A DNA stretch of 64,000 nucleotides. Origin: Trichoplax adhaerens (lineage: Eukaryota > Placozoa > Uniplacotomia > Trichoplacea > Trichoplacidae). The position numbers and the translations under genes are program-made. The stretch covers positions 5,547,723-5,611,722 of the forward strand of contig NW_002060947.1 of NCBI RefSeq assembly GCF_000150275.1, read 5' to 3'. Shown here one piece after another: positions 38,291 through 51,029 of the stretch (position 1 is its first letter; every line of letters begins with the position of its first letter). A model generated the notes under the pieces. That model was given only the letters and a program-made list of their open reading frames with translations. It searched no databases and was not told the origin of the DNA.

Positions 38291-39880
38291 AGGTTTGTTG
38301 TCAAGGTTTACAATCATGTTTCATCAGCACTTTACTGTTTGCATTTGAACAGTTCCAAGCTTTGCAGTAGTGGATAAACTTGCAGAAATGACTCGTGACT
38401 ACTCCCCAAGTGCCTATGTTCCTGTCCATGTTCACCATATACTCTACGTTAGCAACTACATGAACAGTAGTGCTTCAACAAGGCTAGCAAAGGGACGTGT
38501 GTTATAAAGGTTTACAATCATGTTTCACCAGCATTACTCTTTGCGTTAGTACAGTATCAAGCTTTGCAATAGCTCATCGACCTGAAGAAATCGGTGACTA
38601 CTCATTACTATACTATACAGGACAGTAGTTGAGCATGTAAAAATTCAGGTTAAGATAGACAGTAGCCATTACTGCCACTCATGCATTTCTCCAAGTCTAG
38701 CAGCTACTGTAAAAGCTCGGTACTGTAGTATCCAATGCTTAACGAATTAATATACAGTATGCGAAAAGATAGATCAAAGTTAAATATACTGTACAGTGGC
38801 AAATCAGTAATTAATTCTTAAAAATAATACAGTATATAGCAACAAAATGCAAATTAATCCCCCAAAGAGAACTAGCAATCATGTCCACAGTGCACTGATC
38901 ACTCCAGGACGGACAGACGTTTCCGGCCTCAACTCATCCAAATATTGTGCCAAACACTAGATTCTGACAGTACAGTACCTTAAGCAGGGACAACTCAATC
39001 AAGATTGTACGCCGTGCATAGAAATTGTCATCCCTTCCCCCGTTCGTACTGTATGACATCAAGTCTTTTTAGGCTAGGGGTGACAACTTTTATGCAACAG
39101 GCGTATAATTTTGATGGAGTAGTCAATACTCAAGTATGTAGAAGGTCGACTCTAAATTGACAGATTTTTTTCCAATGAAATAACATCATATTGAATATTA
39201 TCATTTATTAAGCTAAATTTCTGCTTGTAAAAAGTTCTATAAGATCGTCAATGTTATTTAAATTAGTACTAGTGATTTAGAAAACAGATACGGAAGATCC
39301 ATACCATAGTAAGTAGCCATTTTTCGGCGTTCACAGTCCCATAACTCCTAGTTGATCCGAACCTTCCGTCCATCCGAGAGAGAGAGAGTGATACAGTACA
39401 GTACACTGAGTACTGTACTGTACAGTACTGTACTGTAGACTGTACGGTACTGTAGACTGTACGGTACTGTATAGTCTTCAATACTGTACTATACAAATGC
39501 AGGAAAAGACGGTGTACTAAAGGGTAATGCGCTAAACAAGACTGCCTGCGCATAGGAATGGCTACTATTGAGTTCTGTACTATCAAATGAGCTAAGTAGG
39601 AATGAAGGGTTGTTATTGCTCGATCGATTAAATGGCTAACTGCTATATCGAACGCAAGAGTCGTCGTTTTCTCATCAAGATAGGAAAAATAGGGAAAGTA
39701 TGGTAGCTTGGGCATGATATTAGAGTCATTGCTATAAAGTCAACCTAATTACCAATTAAAGTGAATGGAACGAGCTGATTTCAATAGCTCAAAGACTACG
39801 TTAACCTGAGTTCCAACCTTGACTACCGTAGTAGATCCATTGCAATTTCCAGCAATTGTTTACCATCGATTGATCAAATC
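38290..39880. other. Spacer before the PRMT9-like gene with repeat fragments and GTAC palindromes
   Basis: It holds degenerate extensions of the 181-bp array (to 38.54 kb), an AG microsatellite at about 39379-39390 and a dense run of TACTGTACAGTACTGTACTG-type words (39.39-39.48 kb). The 148-codon minus-strand frame at 39269-39715 crosses this palindromic run and is regarded as chance. Confidence 0.55.
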
Positions 39881-42800
39881 ATGGATGCAAATCTTCATAA
39901 CAGCATCAGTGATGATGATGAAGATGAAAGCTCAAGTGATGACACATCGGATGATTGTCAATCAAATGATACAGACATTGAAGAAGACGAAGAGGGAAGC
40001 GATGACATGGATCATAAAATCCATCTAGCATTGAAAGCTATTCATGCTGCAAACAGTTGTGCTGCAAAGGAGAATTATGGTCGTGCTTTTGCCTATTACT
40101 TACTTGCATTGCAACTTCAACCTAATTGTAGAGATTCAATTCGTAGCCATTTTATTATAGTATGCCGTAAATGGTGCGATGAATTGGAAGCATTAGGTAA
40201 AATTGATGATATGTTCAATTGTTATGAAAATGCTCGACAAGCTTTACCTGATTGTGAAGAGATTTACAACAATATTGGTGCTAAACTGTTCAAGTTTGGC
40301 CATCGAAATTCAGCTATCCAGTATTTCCATAAAGCTTTACAAATTAATCCACAACTTGCTCGAGCTACCGAAAATCTACAAAACATTTCTAATTTATTAG
40401 TCGAACGATGGCATTTCTGTATGCTAAATGATATTACTCGCAATTCAAGTTATCGCGATGCAATCGATCGTGCAATCGCTAGCGATGCTCGTGCTAGTGT
40501 ATTAGATATTGGCAGTGGAAGCGGTATTTTAAGGTACAAATTAAAATCAAAAATCATGGACAGACTTAACTAAAGCATGCTATCTGAAAATTTTCATCAT
40601 ATCATTATGTTTAACTGAGTAAAATTTTAAAATGAGAATCATGCCAATCTTTTCCTATTCCACCACAGTGAATAATACGCGTATTGTTATCTTCTTTTTT
40701 ATCTTTCAACAGTATGCTGGCAGTCAAAGCGGGTGCTAAAGATGTATATGCATGTGAAATGTCCGATGTATGGCATGATATTTCCAAACAAGTCCTCCTC
40801 GATAATTGTATGGACAAGAATGTTAAATTAATTAAAGCTAAATCGACTAATTTAATGATACCAGAAGATATTCCTGATAGGTATACATGTCAAATGGCTT
40901 CAATTCGATCGTCGTGTAATATACGCGTACTGAATGTAAATCAATTTTAAGATGAATCGCCATCTGTACAATCATCAAGTAGGCAAAGACTAGAAAGTAA
41001 TTAATTTATTATGATTGTATACTTATTTTTAGGGTATCTTTAGTAGTTACTGAAACTTTAGACTCTGGTGTCTTGGGAGAAGGCATTATTAAATTCATTC
41101 AACATGCCTGGCGAGATTTATTAACAGTAAATACCGCACCTGTTCAAGATGATAATATTACCGACTCCAATCAATTATCAAGGTATACTATTTTTAATAT
41201 AGATTATAATAAGGTTTCATCTAGTTAGTATTATTACTGGTGTCTACTATCAATTGTAACTATGACTACATTGCTAGCACTATATTCCATTTTTACCAGC
41301 CATATTGATAATAAGAAAAATCATCCAGTTGGCAAAGTCATTCCTGCCGGAGTAACCATTTATATTTGTGCCATTGAGTGCGAATATATTCGTCGGGAGA
41401 GTAGGTAAAGTATTTTATCTCACTGTTCAACAATACACTCGATTCATCATCTAATTTTGGTGTGCCTTTTCTTTATTATGATATGATAGATTATTACACA
41501 GCAATATTCAGGGATTGGATGTAAGCAAGTTACGCTTGATTGGTAATAGTGAAAATATGGCTATCAATAAAGTCGACGATTACATGGCAGAACCTTACAC
41601 AACTGAACGTCTGGCATTTCTTCCTGGTGGTTGCAAATATTTAACCGATGTCTGCAGTATATTACATCTCGACTTTAACTATCCACATGTAGGTCTTGCG
41701 CTAATTAGAAAAAATAAACCATATCTTTTCTTGTCTTTATACCTAATCCTTTCCATCATATGGATTACTTTTAGATTCTTCATCCTCCAATGTACCTTAA
41801 TAAGAAATTCAAATTAAAACTAGATTGTGTACAAACTGGGCGAATTGATGCTATTGCCATGTGGTTTAATCTACAACTAGATGATAAGATTGCTTTTACA
41901 ACATCGCCTGGTAGCAATCTCAGCTGGGAACAAGCAATTTATCCAATCAATTCAAGTTCTTTGATGGATAAAATCTATACCGCTAGTGTGGTTGACGGCA
42001 ATGTCAATCAAACTGAGATTGATAAATTGCTAACAATGCAATCACAAGATATGGTTGAGATCTCTATCCAGTGTACACCTAAATATGTCGATTTAGAAGT
42101 TGAAAATATTTATGTATATAATAAGCAGCTTAACTGTAACACGATTCGGTTACCTAATCAATCTGCATTCTTTCATGGCCCAGCTAGCGAGCTCTTTGAA
42201 CATTATATTGACAGAAGAGAATTATGCCGGTTGAATGATAGTGTTTATCATTCTCGGTTTTCATTCGCTATTAAAGACTTGATACAAAAGATGGCGTTAA
42301 TGAAACAATCAGAAGGCAATGATTCAACTATTAAAGTTATGGATTTAATGCAAGGTGTATCTTTGATTGGCATTCTAGCAGCTCAACAAGGTTTACCAAT
42401 TGTAGATTTATTTCTGATTTGTATTTTTACACTTGTATCATAATAATTTGTTGTATGATACATTCCTTTTCAAATTTATACGATAGGTGCTGAAGTAATG
42501 ATTGTTGATCCACCAAATGATTTCGAACAATTATATAGTAGAATAATTGAGTATAACGATATTAAAAGTAAAATTAGTCCAGGTTGTGGAGATTTCGAAC
42601 AAGGTAATGATTATGATAAAGAAGCTGGGGTAAAATAATTTTAAATGAATTACTTTTCTTTATCCTGTATGTAATATACGGCAGATAAATTAGAAATGAT
42701 TTAAATATTCTTCCTGTTACAGATATAAAACATTTTGAGTGGGATATCCTTTTAAGTGAAATTGTTGAGCCATCTGGCGTACTAAAAGAACAAATTTTAG

Positions 42801-43707
42801 AAGATATTCACTTAGCAAGGTATATAGAGATATCTTAACGTATTTGATCAAATTGTAAAAAATATACAAGTCAAATTATACAAATACTAACGTTTACTAC
42901 TAGGCAAATTGAATCTCAAAGAAAGAGATTCGTCATTCCTAATAAAATTACGGTATATGGCTTGTGCATCTCATCGTTGCCTTTGAGATCGAAATGTTTG
43001 GTATTAGATGATAACAACACTCTTGGATTTCGAATTAAAGACTTTATTAATGAATATCGTGTAAGAACTGAATATTTGATATTCATTATTAATACAACCT
43101 ATTCGATTTCAATTATGCGATTAAAAGTTTGATTTGAACTACCCCAGGTCATAACCCACATTGATATTGATCTCGCCAACTTGCCACATGAAAGACTAAG
43201 TTTACCATTTAAAATTCTTACTATCGATTTGAATTGTGAGGTATAAATGATGGTTAGCTGTTCCAATTTGATGTGTTGTGAAGTCTTTATGCTATTATCG
43301 TATTGATTAATGCGAAATATGCTAAAATTTCTTATGAAAAGGATACAATGAAAATGTTGGTACAAAAGTCCGTTGTACCTGTAAATATGATTAAATCTGG
43401 TAACCTTACTGCTGTCGTATATTGGTTCGTATTGGACTTGGATGATACTCATAAAATATCAACTGGACCTAATGCCTACGAAACGGTAAGTGAAGCTAGA
43501 ACATCTTTGAAATTAATTTCCTCGCTAATCTCATGATGTCGGTTTAATGAAAGTTGCTTGTATCATTTGCTGTATTATTAGAGTTTTTGGCATCAAGCTG
43601 GCGTTGTTTTTAAAACTGAAACGGCCGTTCAATGCGATCAAAAAATTATATTATCATGCTCATTATCAATTAGTACATTAGATATCATAATTACGAAGGA
43701 TGAATAA
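39881..43707 (+). CDS. PRMT9: Protein arginine methyltransferase 9 with N-terminal TPRs
   Basis: Exon 1 (39881-40533) encodes an acidic Ser/Asp-rich start, then TPR helices (residues about 50-180, e.g. [28 protein letters not shown]), then SAM-binding motif [12 protein letters not shown] (207-217). Exon 2 is 40713-40880 ([16 protein letters not shown]). Exon 3 from 41033 gives the double-E loop [13 protein letters not shown] at about 280-292, with both glutamates kept. Further blocks match PRMT9 closely: [34 protein letters not shown], then [17 protein letters not shown] and [14 protein letters not shown]. The last exon ends at 43707 ([13 protein letters not shown]..., stop TAA). The second, degenerate methyltransferase half is present ([17 protein letters not shown] without the glycine-rich motif; [15 protein letters not shown]). 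PRMT9 makes symmetric dimethylarginine on the splicing factor SF3B2 in mammals. Some internal exon edges are not fixed. The orthology call is firm. Confidence 0.93.
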
Positions 43708-44374
43708 ACCATTTAGAGTAACGGATCGAAATCCTTTTATTTATATTTCGCAATTACGATAAGATCTATGCGCTATTTAATAAAACATATCATCATAAAA
43801 TGGCTTTGAAGCAATTGAATGCAATATAATTTTACACAGTAATCTTGTAACCACGAAGAATTCTAGTTAAAAGTCAGGTGATGTTTAAGAGAAACATTTT
43901 ACCAAAGTGAATGTAAATAAGGGCCAAAATGTTTTACTGTAGATAAATCAAATCATTGTTACAGCTTAGAAAGTATAATGAACGAGTAATATATTCAGAA
44001 CAAATAGTAAATTTACATTTCAAATACCTTGATTATACTCGTATTTGGTAAATGTCATAATATTGCAAATGAAAATAAAGAGTTTAATTTCAAATGACAG
44101 TACGCTTTACACAAAGGAAATTAAAGCACGCAATTGTAATCCAGTAAGTAGAGTAGATTTTAACTGTGTTAAATAAGTGCAAAAATGCCATCGTATTAAT
44201 ATATCATCTAGTTATTAGATACTATTGTGAACCCTTACAGCAATTTTATATTCGAAGAGAAAAAAATAAAATATTTCTCAGCAGTAAAATCGATAATCTA
44301 AACTTTGATTTCTTAAGTGAAAGCGCTGAAGAAAATTATTGTATATATAACCAATTATTGATATAGCTATTTCC
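43708..44374. other. Intergenic between convergent genes, no feature seen
   Basis: AT-rich spacer between the 3' end of the PRMT9-like gene and the 3' end of the minus-strand membrane-protein gene. The 66-codon plus frame at 44166-44366 has no support. Confidence 0.4.
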
Positions 44375-46870
44375 TTACATTAATTCAAATGATCTTAGAA
44401 CTCGTAAAGTTTTTAATTTCTGAAGTGTTTTTAAGCGAAATTTCTCTTTAATTTCATTAAATATTAAAATATTTTCAGGTTTTTCTGATCTCCAGAAGGA
44501 ATCAAATTCAACTATCAAATAGCCTGAAAGTAAAAGACATCAAATGTTAACTCAAGTTATTTACCTTAAATAAGCAAATTCATTTCCGTTTCAAGAAAAC
44601 TCGGTGCACCGTATGTAGTATACTGATATAGGTAACTATGTAATTAGCTAAATAAGTAATGTAGAAAAAAATAAAGAAATAGTCAATACTCACAGTAGAC
44701 TTTGTGAAATTCATCCAAGGTAGCAGAGACATTGGAATAGTAAAAATGAGGCTTTAAAGCATTACTGACTAGTAATGAATAGGCCATATTGGTTAAATGA
44801 ATCCCAACTATAGCCATAGAATAGCTGTAGTGGTATAATCAGAGAAAGGGTAGTAATCATATGAGTAAAAGTGATCAACACTTGCTTCTGGCTTAGCGAA
44901 ATGTGTGATAAAAATTGAAATTACCCATAAGTAGGATGGTGAGAATGGCTCAAAATCTTGCGAGCAACCTGTGTATAATTCTCAGTAAAATATCTATGGT
45001 AGAATAGATAAATGCAATGGTTGATCATTCATGACTAGACTTACAATACGTGTCGAAATGTTTAGAGCATTTAATTAGCATAAAAGTAAGCTTAAATGTA
45101 GAACAGTAAAAAGAGAGCCTCGTTCCAGTAGTCCTAAAATTGTAACATACTTTTCCATCTTTGTATAGATTTAGAACAAAAATAAAGTAATCACATTACA
45201 TCAAAAGTGGTCTTGAACGCATAATGGTAGAATAGGTCTCTCCGGAATAGTCAATAGCTTAAAATTGCATCTACTTTTTTCATAGTTTACATTTTACAAC
45301 GATAACTAGCTAACGATTAAATAGTGGGCTTCAATGCAACATAGTAGAAAAAATAGTATCGTTGCAGATATCAATAGTTTAAAACGGTATCTACTTCGCT
45401 TCATATGTACATAATAACAGAAAATCAGGGACAAGTTATACTACTAGGAAGGTTAACATTATAAAAAAATTAGTAATTTGGTAGATCATTACTTACACAA
45501 GTTGTTCTAAGCCTAACAGCCCTAAATATACATTAGAAAAGCATTGCGTAAATATCATGATGTACTAACTATTATCAAAATTACGCTGGGAATAAAAACA
45601 AGAATTTGTACCCATTCCCCTGAAATCAGTCTCAGGGTTAGACCCCTGGAATCCAATTTCTGTCCATTGCGGACTAATTCGTTGTTCAAGCTGATTATCC
45701 GGGCATAATAAATCCCATAGCTAAAGAATAAAATCAAGACTTTAGCTGATAAATATCCACCACAGTCTTTCCGATAGATATAATTATCTTATCATTAAGT
45801 AAAAAAGACAGTCATCTTAAGATTTATAGATAAAGTAGAAATATATTCTAAGGGCAAACAAAACGTTCAACAAGGATATTCATAGTACGTTTGTAGATAT
45901 TTCATCCATGGATAAACAATTGTGTCGCGTTTTACCTTCATTAACATTGTTTCATGTTGTTTATTATTGGAATCGTAAGTCGTACTTCTGATAGTTTCGA
46001 CATGATCTTTTAATTGCGAATAAGTACATATTTGGACCAAGCACTTGCTTAAACTGCAAATAAATCTATCAAAGCAAAAATTGAATTGATATTGTATCGC
46101 AAAGAGGAAAAATAACCTGATTGATGCATCAATTTGATACAATCGATTACAAGGGGGAAAAAATCAGCCGCCATGACGATGATCACATACGGCATTACTT
46201 CAAACAAGTATAATGTTAACGGCGCTAAACTATATGCAATAAGACTAAGAAGAATAATCTACCCAGTTGAAAGCTATCCTTTAGGCTGTTTAACTTACTC
46301 GCTATTAATGGATGATTCATGATTAATTTTCTTAACAACGGCAATGTGTTGAACAGCATCGTTTACATTGATCCCTAATGATGTTGTAATCTTTCTTAAA
46401 CTCTATTGGATTAAGAGATAGCATGGTGTCTAATTAATATGTCTTGTTGATGACTTTGTAATGATACACACAATTTTTTCATGCAGTAAATTCACATGGA
46501 AAAGGTTAAAACGTCTACAAATATTGATATAAATAGAATTGAAATTTTGATAAACTAGTTCGAGGTAAGTATCGCTATTTCCAAGTTGAGTTTAAATTGA
46601 CACTACGTGACGTTTGTCGATTTACCTCAGTCTTGGAAGTGCCAAGGGATTTTTCCACAGCCGTAGTCCTATCACCAGTTTCATTGCAACTTTTGCAAAT
46701 TCGTTGCAGTTCACACGTTCCAGTTAGCCAACGATAAATCGATTTCATGATACCGTTAATGACCGACAGAAGATACTTTACTATTGGAGCAAACATGTTG
46801 GCGAAAGAGGCGTGCAGCCTACAAAAGTCTTGCGAATCAACTGCAATAAAGACAACATCTTGAGCCAATT
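44375..46870 (-). CDS. Unrecognised multi-pass membrane protein (partial model)
   Basis: The last three exons fit exactly in phase: 44993-44925 (YFTENYTQVARKILSHSHH...), 44824-44694 (YSMAIVGIHLTNMAYSLLVS then NALKPHFYYSNV) and 44523-44375 (YLIVEFDSFWRSEKPENILI, ending SFELM and a stop). All have consensus acceptors, and donors include CTACT|GTGAGT. Upstream candidates on the same strand are about 45730-45615 (KVLILFFSYGIYYARIISLN then NELVRNGQKLDS), about 46045-45950 (Cys-containing, ending NKQHETMLMK), 46258-46111 (IILLSLIAYSLAPLTLYLFE then VMPYVIIVMAADFFPLVID) and about 46805-46620 (FAPIVKYLLSVINGIM, then GTCELQRICKSC, donor GAG|GTAAAT). At least four hydrophobic segments alternate with polar, partly Cys-bearing loops. 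The C-terminus is basic and helix-like. I do not recognise the family, and the upstream exons and start are tentative. Confidence 0.6.
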
Positions 46871-49690
46871 GTAATAAGAATGGAAATTATGAACTACAGT
46901 CAAAGTTAATAATGATCCAATGATGATAATACTATAGACTAGTGGAGAAAGGAAGAGTCCAATAGGATAGAAAAGCGATGGTGATTACGTTACTCTTCTA
47001 CGTCACTAAAATCACTTATTATTTGTTTTCAGAGTTCATTTTTCACCCTCTCTCTCTCTCTCTTAATATCCCTATAGTCATATAAAGAGAGCACTGAGAG
47101 AACAATCGGCTACAGTTTATATTGGACTTTTACATGTACCGTAAAAAACTGAACAGTTTACTATATAAAAAACATTTCAAATCTATTTAGTATTGGCATA
47201 CGGTATGATTGGGCTATGGCATAGGTAGATGCTATTAATATTATATCCATTTATAGAACAATGATATTATCGATGAAAGGAAAGCTTATAACTTCATCTG
47301 TACGACCATATCTACTATATGGTGTAGAACTGACTTATTACGGTAAAAATGTAAATTTAAACTGTTTAAGGTGATTAAGCGAAGCCAGGATACCACCTTA
47401 CAACAAGAAAGATGTTAATTGCAGAATCAGTAAGACAAGCATCCCATGGGTATAACGTTAGAATTCTAATTAGACATCGACCATGCCCATTATTAATTGT
47501 CATTTAAAATAGAAGGCGGCCAATCAAAGACAGATAGTATTGACATGTCGCAAAATAAATTAGGAAAATAGACATTGTACTCGATATTAACCTATTGCAG
47601 GAAATCAAAATGGCGATATCAGGCAATCCATCTTATATTAGCGATAGAGTACGATAGCTGGAGAGTAAACTAGGAAGAATATACATTAAGTAGTTTATGC
47701 AGACTGATTTGTAAGACAGGAAGCATTTGGATGTAAACTGGCGTAATGAGACTACATATAAATTAATTGACAAACAGTAAAAATTGAGTTACAGGGGTTT
47801 GGACGATCATGCATACGAGTCTATACTGTATTGGCCATATACGCGTCTATAAAAAGTCTTTTACATTATTTTCAATACAGCAGAAAGTCTACCAAATAAA
47901 GATTTTAGGATCCGACAAGCAATGGATATTGTTCATGCATTATAGAGCAAATTCTAGATCACGTAGGGCATTTGAGACAGTCTATTACTAGAGATAATAT
48001 AATAGCACATTTAAGATGGATAACACTGTACGTATTGATATGTTGTAAAGCAAATATGAAATACATAAGATACTTTTGATAATCAATTGAGCAAATAGTA
48101 CAAGACACATAATGTTTAGGTCACATTCAAAATTTATGAAATAGACAAGATACAAATAGTAGGTTACATGAGCTAATAGCTAAGATAGATAGCGGATATG
48201 ATACGGCTAAAACCCTATCTCGGCTAATATGTATAATATATACGTATGTTGCAAAGCAAAGTATAAAAATGAATAAAATACCGTAGATCGTCAATTGTTT
48301 GAGCTTATACTCGTAGTATGGATAGGCAAGATTTATGTATTGCAAAGCAATTATATAGAATAGATATGACAATGTTGATGATAGATTACTTTATGCAATA
48401 GCTTAGCTTTATCCATCATTTCAATCTATCCATGCCAGTATTAATGATATGCAGTAAGATCATTACGATCTGGCTTGTCGTAGTAGGTCATTTAGAATAC
48501 GTATAATTAAGGTAGAAATGCAACTGAGTTTAGAAGACAATAAGCATTCCTATACAGGTTCATAAGTTTATCAAGTATAATTATATGATTACGCATAGGG
48601 TAGTCGATTAGCTTGCAATTAGCAAGTATTTTTGCTGTAAGTTCATTGTGGACAGGGGTAGACATGCACAATACTGTCGAAGGATAGATACAAAGTTCTT
48701 GCAATGTTGTCAGGAAAGTAAAAAAATTCTCCAAAATCTTTAGCAATAAACACCAAATAAATTGATATACCATTTCTATCTCATAACAGTTCCAATCTTC
48801 TGTCTAAAGTACAACTATCTACTTCATAGTTTGCTTTTAAACCATCTACAGCATATAACGGAATCGGTGATTTAGTATTCTAAAGCGAATAAGGCCTTCA
48901 ACATGAATCTCTATATAATTACGATACATTGATGATTTGAATTGTAGCAAATTTAGTGAGGACAGCGATTGATTTTTGCCTATCCATAACAACTACTAGG
49001 GTAAATTCTATGGTCTAATGAATAATACGTCATTTGGTGTTGTATTAACTATCCTTTCACTTGGATTCTATTGCCAAGCACAAAGGAAGACTGATGCAAC
49101 AGTGTAGCACTGCTGTCGTTATAACAAGAAAGCAATGTCAAAATGATGTTAATTTCTTTCTAGTAAAACATGGGATATTTTAATATCAGCGAGATGAACG
49201 ATATTGTAAGGGAAAAGAAGTCAAAAATAAATCGTAGAAGGAATACGCATGTTGCTCACAGGGGGAAGATTTTACTTGCTAGGCACGTCTAAATGATCGT
49301 GTAGAGCAATTAGCTAGCATCGACAAAGGCAGTAAATGATCCTTCAAGTCGATAGTAAAGTAAGAAAATTTTGTTGTAGTACGTCATTAAAAGGATTAAC
49401 CAAATCGACGATATCAACGATAAAAATAAGACAACAGATAAACGCATATAAGCAGGAATGAAACTAATGTTTACCATCTTCATTTTCGTAAGTTTTTACT
49501 ATCTAGAGCAAAATCACTGCTGATCCTACTATCGCCTACAGTAAATCAGTTGGAAGAAAATGATTACCCATTGAGGAGAATGAATAAGGCGATTGTAATT
49601 ATTTATGAATTTCGTCACTGCTAGAAGAAATTGTTTCCTTCATGCTATTTCTAACTACTAATATTATATTTCCGTTTGGAAATCAAATAA
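46871..49690. other. Gene-poor region with decayed element traces
   Basis: It holds a TC microsatellite (about 47048-47063) and, at 47273-47371, a short frame resembling the end of a LINE reverse transcriptase (listed separately). Nothing else is recognisable; short frames are broken and without splice support. Confidence 0.4.
47273..47560 (+). mobile_element. Decayed LINE-type reverse-transcriptase fragment (possible)
   Basis: The frame from 47273 reads MKGKLITSSVRPYLLYGVEL then TYYGKN. This recalls the 'xxLVRPVLLYGxE' block near the end of many non-LTR reverse transcriptases. After a stop, related-looking pieces continue in other frames (KMLIAESVRQASHGYNVR). Nothing intact remains. The resemblance is one motif long, so this is a weak call. 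Confidence 0.35.
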
Positions 49691-49711
49691 CCCTAACCCT
49701 AACCCTAATCA
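49688..49711 (-). repeat. Short interstitial telomeric repeat
   Basis: AACCCTAACCCTAACCCTAA occurs in an otherwise ordinary AT-rich context, with no obvious duplicated flanks. It could mark a repaired break or an old chromosome end joined internally. Confidence 0.8.
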
Positions 49712-51000
49712 AATGACAAGATTCATCTTGAAGTTTCTCCTGTTGGCGTGTATCTGATATGGATTGAATGGCACGATTGGTCATGATAGGGAATCGTCAT
49801 GCTAATTCCTGGTAGCGCGATAGGAATGATTGATTGCTTGGCTCTACTATCACCGTTGCTATTCCACTTTATCCAACAAGAATGGACAAGTGGTATCGTA
49901 CAATCGCAAGATATTCTGAGTTTCTTGTTTCATGGAATTAATCCATCCATGATTATATATGATGAAAAGGTTAAGGGAATAATCAAGCTGGTATTTGTGC
50001 CATCGATGTCGAAATCAATTCAATCATATCAACAACTTTGGTGCAACCAGGATTGGATCCTAAACAGCATTAGACTCCCATTCTACCATGATATCAGTCT
50101 CATAGATCAACTCCTCTACAACAATAGTCTACTATACTTTTTAAGTGGAAAATAGGCTTGACGATGGCTTTGATGATGACGAATTCATTGATCAGAATTT
50201 GAGAGGAGTGGCTACAAACGAGCAAACTTTGAATCCTTCTCAACGGGATGATACCCACTACTGCGTCTATCCTTCCATTGATTGATACAATACAACGACG
50301 ATATTTCTTCTCATCAACAAGCTGTGATAATTCAAGATGGAATTGGATCAAATATTGAAGAAGAATGAAAAACCATCAAGAATAAAAAGCAACAAATCAA
50401 GACGGTAGGACACTCCATCGCCAACTGCAAGGAATGCCTAGTGGGATAATCAAACTCATTTCGCTTGCCAATCCCTTACGATGGTGGAATATCCAAAAGC
50501 GAAAGGTAACCCAATGGATTAACCTTCTACTGAGATCTACTGGTTCTACACTTCTTGGTACTGTATCGATCATTTTCAACGATCAAGGCATACTTAAACT
50601 AACCTAATAATGATAAAATGGAGGCCGATAGGGCTTTAAAAGGGCAAGATGGTGCTTTTCGTCGCTTTCTTTTTCAATCAGGACTGATCGATGGCGGAGC
50701 TAAGTTATAGGATAGAGTATGGAAATGAGCTCATCTAGCCTGCAGTTGTAGGTGGTAGTATCCGCTGGAATTTTCCGATTTATTTTACAGAGATTCGTAT
50801 AGCATCTATGGACTGACTGAAGCAGTCCCTATCATCAGTATCAATCGATGGCACCCCATACCACCATGTCTATCTAATGGACATCGTGTCCACTGGATTG
50901 GTTAGGGGTCCAATCAGGAGTTATCGACCTATACTGGATATGCAATGCAATGGGATAACTGCTAGTCGATCAACATGGATTCTACTCCATTCCTGACAGA
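49712..51000. other. Unclassified sequence with remnants of open frames
   Basis: A 118-codon frame (49799-50155) begins MLIPGSAIGMIDCLALLSPL and is followed by further broken but protein-like stretches (DDGFDDDEFIDQNLRGVA; about 50830-50940 DGTPYHHVYLMD). Composition differs from flanking AT-rich DNA. It may be a decayed mobile element or a dead gene. No family motif, intron pattern or terminal repeat was recognised. Confidence 0.3.
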
Positions 51001-51029
51001 CAAGCAGCCATGGCCATTAGGTCTCGTGA

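Noticed and set aside
39269-39715. 148-codon minus-strand frame
   Set aside because: It runs through the GTACTGTAC palindrome tract (YSTVQSTVQYC-type sequence) and an AG microsatellite; its composition is that of the repeats.
45867-45930. VYPWMKY, resembling the Hox hexapeptide YPWM
   Set aside because: No homeodomain exon is visible nearby on either strand. The segment follows a usable splice donor (ATGAAG|GTAAAA) and may be intronic. A short chance match is more likely.
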